Of a stretch of DNA of 64,000 bases, positions 10,835 to 22,301 are shown in pieces (within the stretch, counting starts at the first letter, position 1; the number at the start of each line of letters is the position of its first letter). The DNA is from Bemisia tabaci (lineage: Eukaryota; Arthropoda; Insecta; Hemiptera; Aleyrodidae). A program made the translations under genes and the position numbers. The stretch is taken from contig NC_092799.1 of NCBI RefSeq assembly GCF_918797505.1, positions 26,474,382 through 26,538,381 on the forward strand, read 5' to 3'. Below the pieces are notes generated by a model. It did no database searches. It saw only the letters and a program-made list of their open reading frames with translations, and was not told the DNA's origin.

Positions 10835-11556
10835 TATAATACACCATGCGTCCAACTCCCAAGCGGCCGCATCAATTATCCCAACATCCATCTGGATTAA
10901 GGTGCGCTCCACTTCCTCCCGGGCGCGGACGGGGGTCCAAAACCGCTTAACTCACATGGAAACCTCGTGCGGATACGCTGTTTTTGACGGAAGGGCGGTA
11001 GAGGCGCGAGCTTCGGCACGCGCGCATCCGTCATTGATGACGAATATCTAATTAGATCTCGGAATGCTCTCGTTCGAGGAACCGGAGAGGCCGTTCCACT
11101 CCGGGTAAAACGCAGCTTTGTTTTCACTCCGTCGATTCGGAGGATTGAAATCAGTGCAATGACGACGCTCAGATCTCTCTGCGGACCGATTATTGAAATT
11201 TATAGACAAAACTATAGACAAAAGAGATAAGGAGGGATCCTATTGCGGTGGAATGGGGTGGCTGCAATGAACAAAGGAGGAAGGTAATAGACGAACTAAC
11301 GGCAATCCACAAGAGATCCTATCGTAAGTCCATTATTTTCTCCCATAATCTAATAGAAACTACCCATCACAACGAATAGGATTCTATTCGTTTAGGAATT
11401 CGAATAGGATTCGATTCGCTTTATATTCCTTATGTCTTCTTTGTCTATGGCTTTGTCTATCGATTTCAATAATCAGCCCACTGCTTCGGGAAATGAAGGC
11501 GCTCGAAGTGGCTGGAAAAAGGGGGAGAAGAAAAAGCAGTAGAAGATCCGCGAGAG
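10835..11556. other. No gene seen
   Basis: Mixed composition with a CpG-richer part at about 10860-11110. A 76-codon minus-strand frame at 10897-11127 has no recognisable domain or neighbouring splice support. Confidence 0.35.
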
Positions 11557-12235
11557 CGGTGCTACATTCTAGCTTCTGCAACTTATCTCAATGGCAATAT
11601 AAAATTATTTTTCTGCACTGGTAAAAAAACCTCTTGGTTCAAGAGTGCAGTTTCTTGTCGCCGGATTTAAGAGTCTGGACTCTTGTTTCAATGCAAAATC
11701 CGCTTGAAACAAGAGTTCAAGACTCTGAAATCCGGCGGCAAGAAACTGCACAACAAGTCAATGCAATGCGGCATTGGTCCAAGAGGTTTTTTTTTACCAG
11801 TGTGCGGCGAGAATCGGCTGAAACTCATTGAAAGTTTTGTTGCGATGGCTGTTAGAAATACAACAATTATAACGAAAGTCACTGGTTCTTCGGAGATCAC
11901 GCTAAACTTAAATGCGTGATACAACTATTTGAACTCCTGTGCCGCTCAAATTGTATCTTCTGAGTTGAAGGCGAACTTGATTTCTTGCTCCCGTTTTCAG
12001 TCATTCAGACGTTAGCGCGAGATGTTAGGGCGGTGCAAAATTCTAACTTTTGCAACATTTCTCAATGTCAATATCAAAACATTTTTCTGCGGAGAGTTAC
12101 TGGACGTTTCGCTGCGACTGTTATTAAGAACACGAAAAAAAAAACGAAAGTCACTCATCCTTCGGACAGCGCGCTAAACTAATATGCATGCGTAATACAA
12201 CTTTTTCAACCCTTAACCCACTCAAATTGGCCTCT
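11557..12235. repeat. Direct duplication of about 220 bp, left copy interrupted by a MITE
   Basis: The left copy (11557-11615 plus 11803-11955) and the right copy (12017-12235) share CTCAATG(G/T)CAATAT, TTTTTCTGC, ACGAAAGTCACT and the sequence towards CTCAAATTG. The left copy is split by the CACTGG-family element and the right copy shows the empty site. The duplicated sequence has no recognisable coding function. Confidence 0.7.
11616..11802. mobile_element. CACTGG-family MITE with paralogous empty site
   Basis: 187-bp palindrome-like element. Left end CACTGGTAAAAAAACCTCTT; right end is the inverse, AAGAGGTTTTTTTTTACCAG plus TG. It is inserted in the left copy of a local duplication. Comparison with the uninterrupted copy near 12085 (TTTTTCTGCGG) indicates a gain of the element plus about 2 bp (TG). 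It has no coding sequence; the opposite-strand ORFs across it are shadows of the inverted repeat. Confidence 0.85.
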
Positions 12236-12242
12236 ACACAGT

Positions 12243-12540
12243 GTGTGAATTAAAGCAAAACGCTACATGATTTATCCTCAAAATATCACGGAGAAAACAA
12301 ATCACAAAACAGGAAGTCTGAAAACCAACTCCTCTACATGACATGAGTGTTCTCAATCAACATTGGTTTAGTGGCAAAATCCAAATGATGTCATTTGTAT
12401 AATTCAACTTCCATTTGATGTGTATTAAAAAGACTCATTAATAAATTGACCGGGAGTTGATTTCTGAACTTCCTGTTGTGTGCATTGTTTTCTACATAAA
12501 ATTTTAAAGTGGAAACATGTGGCGTTTTCTTCTAACTCAG
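12243..12540. mobile_element. TIR element with GAATTAAAGCAAAACGCTAC arm
   Basis: The left arm at about 12247-12333 (AAGCAAAACGCTACATG, ACAGGAAGTCTGAAAACCAA) is mirrored by the right arm at about 12452-12538 (TTGATTTCTGAACTTCCTGT, CATGTGGCGTTTTCTTC). Arms are about 87 bp and diverged by roughly a quarter. The core is AT-rich. Boundaries are approximate and no target duplication was established. Confidence 0.6.
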
Positions 12541-12560
12541 ACCTTGTCCAGTGGCCCATT

Positions 12561-12813
12561 CTGCCGTGCTAAGGAAGAACGCCGTATGAGCCATCAGGCG
12601 TTGCCAAATTTTCTTCGATAAAATACGAATTTCCTGGTAAACTTATGAAAATTTTTCTTCCAATTTTTCAGGGAATATTCTTTGTATTTTGATCTAAAGT
12701 TCCTGAAAATTTCAAGGAAAAATATTCATAACTTTCCTCACATACCAACATTTTATCAAAGGAATTTTGGCAACTCTCGAATGTTCATACGGCGTTCTTC
12801 CTTAGCACAGCAG
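12561..12813. mobile_element. CTGCCGTG-family MITE
   Basis: 253 bp. Left CTGCCGTGCTAAGGAAGAAC, right TTCTTCCTTAGCACAGCAG. CATT occurs on both flanks (12557-12560 and 12814-12817), a perfect 4-bp target duplication. One of the best-preserved copies. Confidence 0.9.
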
Positions 12814-12872
12814 CATTGCATTCGCGCGAAAGAAAAGGTTTAATGGTGAGGGTGGCGGCTGGAGGTGAGAGG

Positions 12873-13032
12873 CAGTGGTGTGGCGTGAATTGCGATGTAT
12901 CGATTGTTATGCCATTTAAACCTATGGAAAAGGATCGATAAACATGGTGTTCGCAGCGAACACCTTAATAATCGATTCTTTACCATGGGATGGCATAACA
13001 ATCGATACATCGCAATTCACGCCACGCAACTG
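12873..13032. mobile_element. hAT-type hairpin MITE
   Basis: CAGTGGTGTGGCGTGAATTG at the left and its inverse CAATTCACGCCACGCAACTG at the right, with near-perfect pairing throughout. ATCGATTGTTATGCCATTTA is matched by ATGGCATAACAATCGAT, around the loop region GTGTTCGCAGCGAACACC. The left flank GTGAGAGG and right TGAGAGG suggest an 8-bp target duplication slightly altered at the right junction. No ORF. Confidence 0.8.
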
Positions 13033-13370
13033 AGAGGTGATGAACGGACATCGCATTGGTCAAAAACCAGGAGACCATCCCATCGGACACCTTGTCGCGA
13101 CGCGCGGAACGGATACGAAAGCAGGTGACAAGGCAGGCTAAGCTGCCGCACAGCCAAAATTTATCTTGATTTATGCGGGTTCACCGCGCCCTCTTCTTGC
13201 CTGACGACAGCCACACGAAACTATCTAGCAATTTTCGTTCACACCCGAGGAAAATGAGAAATAAACATTGTCCTAATTCAAAAAAAGCCTCTCGTGACCT
13301 TTACACGCATCAGGCGCCTTTTGGACGACATTGCATAAGCAACTACTATTTTTGGTTTATTGTAGGAAAC
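13033..13370. other. No gene seen
   Basis: Short open frames only; no domain or splice-supported exon recognised. Confidence 0.35.
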
Positions 13371-14696
13371 GAAGAGCGACGCCAAAAACGACCGTTTTTT
13401 GGCACAATTTGGGCCAGCGAGGATTTTTCTGAAACCGGGCCCAAACGATACCTTATGATACCCTAAAACTCTGGTAAAAATTTTAGCTTGAGTATACGCT
13501 CGGTTTTTGAGAAATGAGGGGGCAAAGTTGCCAAATCGCCATCATTCTGGACAGCATTTCTACAGCAAAAAGACGGGGAAAATGGACGAAAAAGTCAAAT
13601 CTTTGATGGGTTTCGGCTGCAAATGTTCTCATTGGGCCCCCAAGCATTTAACTGTGTTCAGTTTCAAAAATTTTGGTCGCACAGTGGTCCAAAATGGGGA
13701 GAAATCGTCGACAAATCAGGATTCTTTGTCAAATTTTTAGAAATGGAAGTAAAATTGTCGGTCTGCTGCAGTTTTCATGGCTAACAATGTTCTTATTGGT
13801 CCTCAATGCATGAAAATGTGTTTAGCTTCACAAATGTACATCGCACAGTGGTCAAAAATGGGGGAATTAGTGGACAAATTAAGATCCTCTGTCAAACTGT
13901 TGGTCCCCAGTAGAGTTCAAATCCCGGAAAAATTCATGTTTTTATTTTTTTTAATTATTTATATATGTCAGACCGTATTGTTTATAGAACGTTGTTATAG
14001 AATAGACTTTGTAGCATTATTTCAATAAAATATGCAAACTTTCAGAAATTTAAAAAAAAGAAAGAAAAATGGAGAGAAAAAATTTAAAAAAGATTTAAAT
14101 AATCAAAAAAAGAATTTAAAGAATTTTTCTGGGATCTAAAGTCTACTGGGAACCAATAGTCGTACATCATTTTTAAAAAGTTAGGCAGAAGATTTTAATT
14201 TGTCCACTAATTTCCCATTTTGGACCATTGTGCGATAAAAATTTGATAAATTGAACCCAATTGAATGCATTGAAGACCGATAAGAACATTGTTCCCCATG
14301 ATCTCTGCAGGAGACCAACAATTTTACTTCCATTTTTAAAAAGTTTGACAAAGAATCCTTATCTGTCCACGAGTTCTCCCCATTTTAGACCACTGTACGT
14401 CCAAAATTTTTGAAACTGAAGACAATCACATGCACGGGGGCTCAATAAGAACATTTACAGCCCAAACCCATCAATGGTGTAACTTTTTCGTCCATTTTTC
14501 CCGTCTTTTTGCTGTAAAAATGCTGTCCAGAATGATGGCGATTTGGCAACTTTGCCCCCTCATTTCTCAAAAACCGGGCGTATACTCAAGCTAAAATTTT
14601 TACCAGAGTTTTAGGGTATCATAAGGTACCGTTTGGGCCCGGTTTCAGAAAAATCCCTTCTGGCCCAAATTGTGCCATTCTTGGCGTCGCTCTTTC
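13371..14696. repeat. Long foldback, arms about 570 bp
   Basis: The left arm 13371-13940 and right arm 14117-14696 are inverted copies with good, not perfect, identity. The outer ends are AGAGCGACGCCAA and TTGGCGTCGCTCT. Further in, GGCACAATTTGGGCCAG pairs with CTGGCCCAAATTGTGCC, and AACTCTGGTAAAAATTTTAG with CTAAAATTTTTACCAGAGTT. The 176-bp spacer is AT-rich. Inside each arm a segment with CACAGTGGTC(C/A)AAAATGGGG recurs about 165 bp apart. It could be a long-TIR transposon or, if transcribed, a hairpin RNA precursor. No target duplication was seen at the ends. Confidence 0.8.
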
Positions 14697-15990
14697 GGCG
14701 AAGTATCGCTCTGGAATGACCTGGTGAGTATGACGTCATCCACCACGATAGCGCACATCTTCGTTTCTTTTTCCAATTTTAATAATACATTTCATGCAGT
14801 ACTGCAATGCAAATTCAAGCACCATTCAATGGGGAAAATGTAGGAGAAATGATGGTATGCACTACTACGGCGAATGACGTCCTGTGCGGTATGTCTTTTT
14901 CCCGAAGTGCGGACTACTATACAAACTACTATGTTTACGATAATATTACGTAATTTTAAGTTTGGGTCTATGTAAACACTGCATACATAGCTATATTACT
15001 GTACGATAAAAATGCTAACTTTTGATGGTGCCTTTACCTTTAAAAGGATAGAAAATAAAAGCAGTTCATATCCAGTAAGCCATGTTAGAAAAAGATAGAA
15101 AAAGTTTGATTCGTTTCTCGAGGATTATTAGTAGAGTTGAAATTTTAGTTTGCATGGGTCAAACACGTGGGAATATTCTCTAAGAGAAAACAATTTTCCA
15201 AAATTTTCCAGGAGAGACCCTGTGAAACTCCTTTTGTACATGATATACTCAGACATCCCCTGGAAAAGTAAGGGCCAGCCCACCCAGGAAAATTGCAGGA
15301 GAGTAGGTAGTCAAAGAGACTGATTTTCTTGACCATACGATGCCCTGAGGAAAGCCTCTGGCTCTCTAAATAAACATTCCTCACCTACATAGTTGCACAG
15401 TTTGCATAGGAGTTCACATGACAATACCCGGCGATGCCAACGAAGTATCAAGTTGAATCCTACCGTTAACCGCTCATCTGAATGCATGCCTGCAAGTGCA
15501 TGGAGCCAATCCTATCAATCAGTGAATATTTCGATCCGTCATTAAGCGCTAACGTCGCATAATCGCGGGCAACGCGAGACGGAACGTATCATTAGCCTGG
15601 CGCTCTTTCCCCTGAAAATCCACCGCCTGGAAGCCGTATGTTGTCACATTGGAGTGAAAAAAATTACGAAATTCCTCGTTTTGCACAGAATCCCTTTGCA
15701 CCAGAATACCTGGATGCCCACCTAAGGACTCGGGAGCCACTTTTCCATTGGTTGCGGAGAATAGGTGGTGCTCTAACTAAAATACAAACTTAGCTCCAAC
15801 GATTCAATTTTTTACGAGAAATTACTCGTGCTATTTTTTTCTAAAATTTGTCCGATTTTTCATAAGATCAAAGGAAATTCAGGGAAGTTTTTAATATAGA
15901 CTTCACTTCAGAATTAAAATTTAGAAAAAATTAAAATTTAGAATTAAATTTTAATATATAGTTTTTATTTTTAAATGAGAGAAGCCCAAG
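14697..15990. other. No gene seen
   Basis: Unassigned. Two TGACGTC-type motifs lie at about 14730 and 14875. Open frames at 15145-15384 and 15549-15740 (minus) have no recognisable domain. Confidence 0.35.
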
Positions 15991-15996
15991 ATCTTC

Positions 15997-16248
15997 CTTG
16001 TACATATGAGGACTTATATGTATCAAGGGCGGATGTGAAAAATTACCTTTTCGAAACACATTCAAAAAACTGTTTTGGCATCGAGAAAATTTTGAGAAAA
16101 TACTTGAGATGTGATCTTCGAGATCTGTACATTATGCCAGAGCCAAACATATTAAAATGCGTGAACAAAACAGTTTTTTAAGCGTGTTTCGAAAAGGTAA
16201 TTTTTCGCATCCGCCATTGTTACGTATAAGGCCTCATATGCAATTTGC
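15997..16248. repeat. Inverted repeat, arms about 80-90 bp
   Basis: The left arm holds GGCGGATGTGAAAAATTACC, TTTTCGAAACACA and AAAACTGTTTT. The right arm holds the inverse: AAAACAGTTTT, GTGTTTCGAAAAGGTAATTT and CGCATCCGCCATTG. Spacer about 80 bp. Probably a degraded TIR element; the exact ends are not resolved. Confidence 0.6.
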
Positions 16249-17910
16249 GAGCAGGAATTTGCCAAAATTGATGCAAAGTTGCGTTCTATGGAGAGGGAAA
16301 CGACAATTTGTGACATTAGGACCCGAGATGTCCTAATTCTCCGATGAAGGAGCTCTAGTTTTACACATGGCAAACGGGGAAAAGGGGCTGGGACGCCGCC
16401 GGTGCTTTTTTCCTCAGACAGCGAGAGGATCTTCCTCCTTTTCTCCTGTCTTTCGAGGAGTCACCCCTCGTCTTGGACAAAGTCTTCATTTCTGCGCTCG
16501 CCCTTTCATAAGGAGATTGGAGTTATTTTTAATCCTTCGATCCGCAACCGCATCATCTAATGTTAAAGTAATTCCTCATCATCATCGTCTCTTCTTGCTG
16601 GATCTTTACCCTTGCTGAGCTGCCAAGCAATTTTCCCTGAATCTGATAATAAAAGTTGATTCGTATCATCTAGTCATTTGTTGTCTGGTATAATGAGTAG
16701 TGATCGCATTATTTTCCTTCTTTGAAATAAAATTCTTAGAAAATAGCTTTTTTTTTTTTTACTAGAAGTTTGGAGAGTGCATCGTCAACGAGAAGGGGTA
16801 TGGAAATTACGCACGTTGGTATTTCGCCTTCAATTTTCAAGATAGGCCAGAGACATTTCCTCCGTGCTGGGATAGTTATCTTATCGGATATTTGCATCGT
16901 GAACATATCTTGTGTCGAAGTAAATTCGTCGTTTGCCTAGACAAAAGGGCGTAGCTATACTTCAACATTGTAAAAAGTCCTTCAGATTTTTACACCGGAC
17001 ATTTTTTTACATTGGACATTTTTAATGTCATTGAATTTCTGAGATTATTCTTTTGATTAAATGGAAAAATCAGGCAAATTTTGGACGAAAATTTGTAAGG
17101 TCACATCCGTGAAACAAACATTGAATTGTTTTAGTAAATTTTGCGATGTTGGAATAGAGTTACATTTTTCGTCTGGGATTTTTTCTTAGACATACATTTA
17201 TTCACTGAGGACAAAAAAAAATTATGGAGTTTGAATATCAATATCTAAATTAAAGCAGTAAAATGAGGAAATAACGGCAGCTCCCGGAAAAATTCTCTTT
17301 GAAAAGAGCCTTCAAGATTCTAGAAATCCAAAAATGCGGGCGATTGCATCATACCTACGCTCGAATCCAGTCATAGAAACTGTTATAATACTGGAATCAG
17401 CCGGATTCATGAAGGCCATAACGGCTCGAATAGCCCGGTTAGTTTACCTTCACCGCTTTTTTAGAAAGACATACGTCAGTGAAGTGGTCAAAGTCCATTA
17501 CACGACTGGCTCACGTTTCGGCCGGAAAATTCAAAATACATTGGTCCGGAGGCGCCGGCGCTGCACCGGAAGACGGAATATTGTCTCATTGTTTTACTCT
17601 TTCGTTGAAGACGTTCCGAACTCTTATCTCGTTTCATACCGATGGGAACGGGTCAATGTTTATGGAGACCTTTGAGACCGCCTCTCACGAGCTTTGAATC
17701 AACTTGTTTACTTTTTTCTCTGTGTTACTGGGTGAAGGAGTCTAGATTATTTCCGGATTTGCTTTACGTTCATTGACTAAAAAACGCTCGTCTCGTTCGG
17801 CAGGAAGTCTTCCCGCGAAGAGTTGCGTGTACCACGCGAGCATGAAAGTACATTTCATTCAACTGAAAAATTGAGGTAAAAGAGGTAATTCTGAATTGTA
17901 TAGTTAACTA
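16249..17910. other. No gene seen
   Basis: A 113-codon + strand frame at 17334-17675 has no domain I recognise, and a second frame overlaps it at 17479-17697. I do not call either. A T-run lies near 16747. Confidence 0.35.
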
Positions 17911-18132
17911 CACTGAAAAAAAAACTCCGGTCGTGGAAGCCGTACTAAGTAAGGCGTACTTACACGGGCCATATGGACATACCATACAGGTTCCAAGTTT
18001 AGAGGCCAAAAGATCCGGGCGTATCACTGGGAGCAATCGAAGTTACGGCTCCAGCACCCGGAACTTTAGTCCTCTGAGCCCGAAACGGGCGGTTTGTCTA
18101 TATAGCCCGTAACTTCTTCTAATTTTTCAGTG
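17911..18132. mobile_element. CACTG-ended MITE, intact copy
   Basis: 222 bp. Left end CACTGAAAAAAAAACTCCGG, right end CTTCTAATTTTTCAGTG. The inner arms contain GGGCCATATGGACATACC and the partly inverted GGCGGTTTGTCTATATAGCC. The left flank ends TA and the right flank starts TA (17909-17910 and 18133-18134), compatible with a 2-bp target duplication. Related to 5395-5566. Confidence 0.75.
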
Positions 18133-19528
18133 TAAACGATTTTTTCTATAGAAACAGAGTGAGTGTTGAAATATTTAGGAATGGTTAATTTTTTTCTATT
18201 TGATTGAGTTTTTTTTGCGAAAAATCTTCCCATGAATTTTGATTGAGAGAGCAGGACGTCAGTGCGTCACCCTCGTAAACCTTCCTGTACCCTTCTTAAA
18301 ATGTTGCTCATACGTATCAAACTGTTGATTTCGACGGATAAATATTTCATAGGTGGATCCAAGGGGGGCGTAGGGCAGGGGGCCCAGGCCTCCTAAAAAA
18401 AGAAAAAGAAAAAGAGAGGGCGGAAAGAAGGAAGGAACAGAGAAAAGAAAAAGGAAAAAACGCTTGCATTTGCTAATTATTCATAATGAAATTGACTCAA
18501 ACTTCATATAATATGCCTCAAAAAGTCAAAAATTTTCTAGGACAGGCCCCCAGACCCCCGAGGTGTCTCGATCCGCCCATGAAATATTCGATACCATTCG
18601 TTAGATTGGTCATAACAAGGGAAACTGAAATGTGTGGACATGGTGCGAAAGAGAACCCGAAGTTACTGTCTGTTGATATCTCCATCCATCTAGTTTGGTG
18701 CGCATGCAGGAGTAAAATTTTGATTTGAGAAAGTATTTTTAATCCTCTGCTCCGAGACCAGAACCGAGATACCTACTCTGATCCTGGTTCAAGGACCCCT
18801 TGATACTTCTAGTTAGGCCACTGAGCAAGGCAACGCTTGTGTTCCGTATTTAATTAACAAGGCGGATTGTCTAACTTATTAATCTGTGTTTATTAAATGA
18901 ACCGTAATGCGGGCTGCTTAATTGTACACGGACCAAGTGACACATGTCAACCGCGACCACGCGTCGGATTTTCATTCACCCGCTTCGCCCGTCTGTGCAT
19001 ACGGAAAGAGCCCGTCTCCATCGAGATGGATGTCAATGATGGAACGAGAAAAACGAACCCTATTGCGGCATTTCCAAATTTACTGAAATGTGACGTTTAA
19101 TCGGAATCAATCTAACATCATTTCAAATTGCCTTATTTTCTCTCAATTTTTATTTTTTAGACAATGACTACACAACACAATGCATATCTAATGTATGCAC
19201 ATTTCCCCTACCTCATATAAAGAACACCCACAAAACTTCAAGTCAGAGTGATGATTAATTATAATTATAAGTCAATTAACAAAAGTCATCTAGACATTCC
19301 GACACTGTCTAATGTAGTTAGGTGGAATGCGTCCGATTCTTCTATTCAAAAGAGAACCACTCAAAATTGTTTTGCACAATTATTGTTAGCATATGCGCTT
19401 AGTACATTTGAAAAAATTAGATTAATCATAACAAAAAAATACTATTTTCTAAAAAAAAATTTCGTTGTGTCGATGAGAAAACTCAGGAGCTCAGAACCGA
19501 CTTATTTTACCGGAAAGAATTTAATTTA
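18133..19528. other. No gene seen; purine-rich stretch
   Basis: A purine-rich block (AAAAAGAAAAAGAGAGGG-like) at about 18395-18460 adjoins a G/C-rich segment. No exon could be supported. Confidence 0.35.
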
Positions 19529-19756
19529 AAAAAACACATTTGGATCTACAGTCCAGACTCTTGAAAATATTGACAAGAAAAAATACTCTTGATTCAATCG
19601 GATTTTTGCTTGAGTCAAAACGAAATCCGCTCAAATTAAAAGGCTTGGTTCTTGATTTAAGCTAGATTCTGATTGAAGCATGAGTACTTTTTCTTGTCGA
19701 TTTTCTTTTTTAAGAGTTTGGACTCTAGATCCAATGTGGTTTTTTTTCCAGCGCAC
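19529..19756. mobile_element. CACTGG-family MITE (CTCTTGATTCAATCGG type)
   Basis: The left arm has ACATTTGGATCTACAGTCCA, ACTCTTGAAAATATTGAC and AAAAAATACTCTTGATTC. The right arm has the inverse, ending TTTGGACTCTAGATCCAATG and TTTTTTCCAG. Both terminal motifs are eroded. Closest relative 20388-20641. Confidence 0.7.
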
Positions 19757-20387
19757 TTACGTTTGAATGAATGAGACATAGCTCATCGGTTTCGTGCTTT
19801 TAGGTTCGAGGTGAGTGCGCTGTTATGTGAATTTAAAGTTGCAGCTCTCATTTTCTGAAAACTGACATGTACTTTCGAGCGAAAAGTAAGACCCGACGAG
19901 CACAGAAAAGCAGTCTCAAAACAAAAGGAGGAACAAAAATACCGAGCAGCGAGAGGAAATGCGGATAATCTAATAGAAGGAAGACGCGAGTTACCCAAGG
20001 CTCATAAACCGAAAGCTCCTCCGAGTGAAACGCGAAGTCGGGGTCTTTGACCAAGTTGGAGCAGTAAAGTTGAACTTTAAGTTTCATAAAAGCAGCCTTT
20101 CGTTTTATGATTGATCAACAACGCTAGATGGTCGCTGGCTACGACCGCATGTGTACGTCGAGGCGCCGCGAATCTTCAGAAGTTCATTCGTGCAACTCGA
20201 TATCCCTGCTTTCTTGTGTTTTCCCGCTTTCCCGGGACACAATAAACTTACTGAATTTCAAGTCGTCCCTTTGAGAAAAACATTCGAGCGGAGAGACTAG
20301 GATTTTTTAAGCGTTCCCATTCGTTGTCTTGACAACGTGCCCAGTGCCAGATTTTCAATGGAAATTGCGTTTTAAGGGACTTGCATA

Positions 20388-20598
20388 GGAAGGAAAAACA
20401 CATTAGATCTAGAGTCCAGACTCTTGAAAACATTGACAAAAAAAAAAATACTCTTGATTCAATCAGATTTAAGCTTAAATCAAAAGGAAATCCGCTCAAT
20501 GTAAGAGGCTTGGTTCTTGATTTAAGCAAAAATCCGATTGAATCAAGAGTATTTTTTCTTGTCGATGTTTTTAAGAGTCTGGACTCTAGATCCGATGT

Positions 20599-20636
<38 letters not shown>

Positions 20637-20641
20637 CAGTG
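20388..20641. mobile_element. CACTGG-family MITE with expanded poly(T)
   Basis: ACACATTAGATCTAGAGTCC at the left and GGACTCTAGATCCGATGTGT at the right. The inner arms, ACTCTTGATTCAATCAGATT versus AATCCGATTGAATCAAGAGT, are nearly perfect. The right terminus is a run of about 38 T followed by CAGTG. The opposite-strand ORFs of 148 and 134 codons here are both reads through this palindrome and are not genes. Confidence 0.8.
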
Positions 20642-21132
20642 TGGGCTTGGAGGACAAAGCGCGTAAGAGCAGTTTTTGCTATTTCAAGAAACACGTTGTT
20701 TAAAGTTTCAAAATCTTATATCTTATGTCAGAAAAAGAGTTTAAACGCACTTTTTTCACAGAATATACTTTCAAATCAGTTTTAGTTGAGTTCAAGAATA
20801 TCTCAGTTTTTTTCAAAAATTGCACTTATGCGCCTTGTCCTCCAAGCCTCTGATTTTACCCTTTAGTTTTTCGGTTATTTGTGGGGGATGGGTGAGGTGA
20901 GGGGTGTAAACGGCTCGCAGTCCTCTTGAATCGTGGACGGATATGTGAGCGTAGCAGCTCATTTCCTCTAAATCTAAGAGACAAAAGCAGAGCTTCCTTC
21001 AAAAGCTGCGGGTATTCAAGCCGCCTGTGCGTCTATTGTCTGTTTAGGCTCCCCTTCACACAGTAACCGACCTTGATTTCCTTATTTTAAACTAACAACC
21101 GCAAGACTCCTACTCCATACTAGGCTGCCAGG
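20642..21132. other. No gene seen
   Basis: Unassigned. GGCTTGGAGGACAAAGCGC just after 20645 is echoed in inverse at about 20829-20848 (GCGCCTTGTCCTCCAAGCC). This may be an older inverted-repeat boundary. Confidence 0.4.
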
Positions 21133-21596
21133 TTAAAATAAATGTATCCGAGCTGTAGCACATTATACTTGAGTACACGGCAATATCAGAGTTCATCTTT
21201 AAATTACTTTTTAAGTAAGTAATTAATTCCTTGAAGGCTTAAAGATTCACAAGTGGTGTCAGCATATATCAGCATACAAGACCTACAATTCCTACAATAT
21301 CAAATATCAGCGCCTACAAGACTGCATGAATACTTCACGCATTGCGTCAAACACAGTGTGGTCAGCGTGGAACGCATAGCGCCTACAAGACTGCATGAAT
21401 ACTTCACGCATTGCGTCAAACACAGTGCGGTCAAAAGTGGTTGGCGCGAAAAGCAAAGCGCCTATAAGACTTAAAATAGATGTATCGGGCTGTAGCACAT
21501 TATACTTGAGTACACGGCAATATCAGAGTTCATCTTTAAATTACTTTTTAAGTAAGTAATTAATTCCTTAAAGGCTTAAAGATTCACATGTGGTGT
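21133..21596. repeat. 126-bp direct repeats flanking a minisatellite
   Basis: Segments 21133-21259 and 21471-21596 are almost identical, with only about five differences visible (for example ATCCGAGCTGTAG versus ATCGGGCTGTAG, and CCTTGAAGG versus CCTTAAAGG). Between them lie two full and one partial copy of a unit of about 69 bp beginning AGCGCCTACAAGACTGCATG (starts 21309, 21378, 21457). The same unit occurs inside the hAT elements at 25826, 47280 and 49760. ORFs here are repeat shadows on both strands. Confidence 0.85.
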
Positions 21597-22301
21597 TGCA
21601 GTTTAAATTGCACGATCACCAAAACCACTGTTCGTGATAGACTCTTATGATACTCTTATGATTTTAGATTACAGAGTATGATTGGAGCTAGTAGCAAGAT
21701 ACACCTCATAAAAAATATGAATATTTCAGTAAGCGTGGCAACTTCTTTGTAGGTGGTCCATGATCCCTTCAGAGCTTTGCGCCGCGTGTCATTATCCAGA
21801 AGGGACCGCTCCCAGCAAGCGCAGCTTGGTCGATTTAGTCAGAACACGCGCCTCCTCTCTCAAATGCTTCGCCCTACTGTTTGTTAAACAGACAGGTGAA
21901 CTAGAAAAGAGGTGACGAAATCATAATCTTCCAAAACAGTGGGGAAGCGTGGAAGCTTTCAATGTACGGAATCGTGATTACTCTTGCATCATAATCCTCC
22001 GTTTGTGCCTACTTTGATCAATATCAAAACTATGAATAATAATCCATCTTTGATAGCTGATTCTGTCGCTTTGACAAAGTTATGAATGATATTACGCGCG
22101 CGCATGCGCATGCATGATGGTTCTCAGCGAACGACACGGTATGGTACGTTTGCGAATGTACCGTTGGTATCATTGAACCGGTTTCTCGAAGAGCACGTTT
22201 CCGAGACTAATAGTGAGTTCAAGTATCCTTCCTCAAAATATAACATAACTTACGCTCAGACATTTTCCTCGACCTAGGAATTATATCTGCAGGAGTTTCA
22301 T
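21597..22301. other. No gene seen
   Basis: A 63-codon frame at 22086-22277 has no recognisable domain. Confidence 0.35.

Noticed and set aside
20248..20785. Opposite-strand ORFs of 148 and 134 codons
   Set aside because: Both read through the same palindromic MITE with its poly(T) tract; low-complexity and strand-symmetric.
21253..21498. CRISPR-like array
   Set aside because: Only two to three repeats of about 69 bp without regular spacers, in a eukaryotic context, and the same unit recurs in transposons: a minisatellite.
21133..21596. LTR retrotransposon
   Set aside because: Direct repeats are only 126 bp, with no TG...CA ends, primer binding site, polypurine tract or gag-pol sequence.
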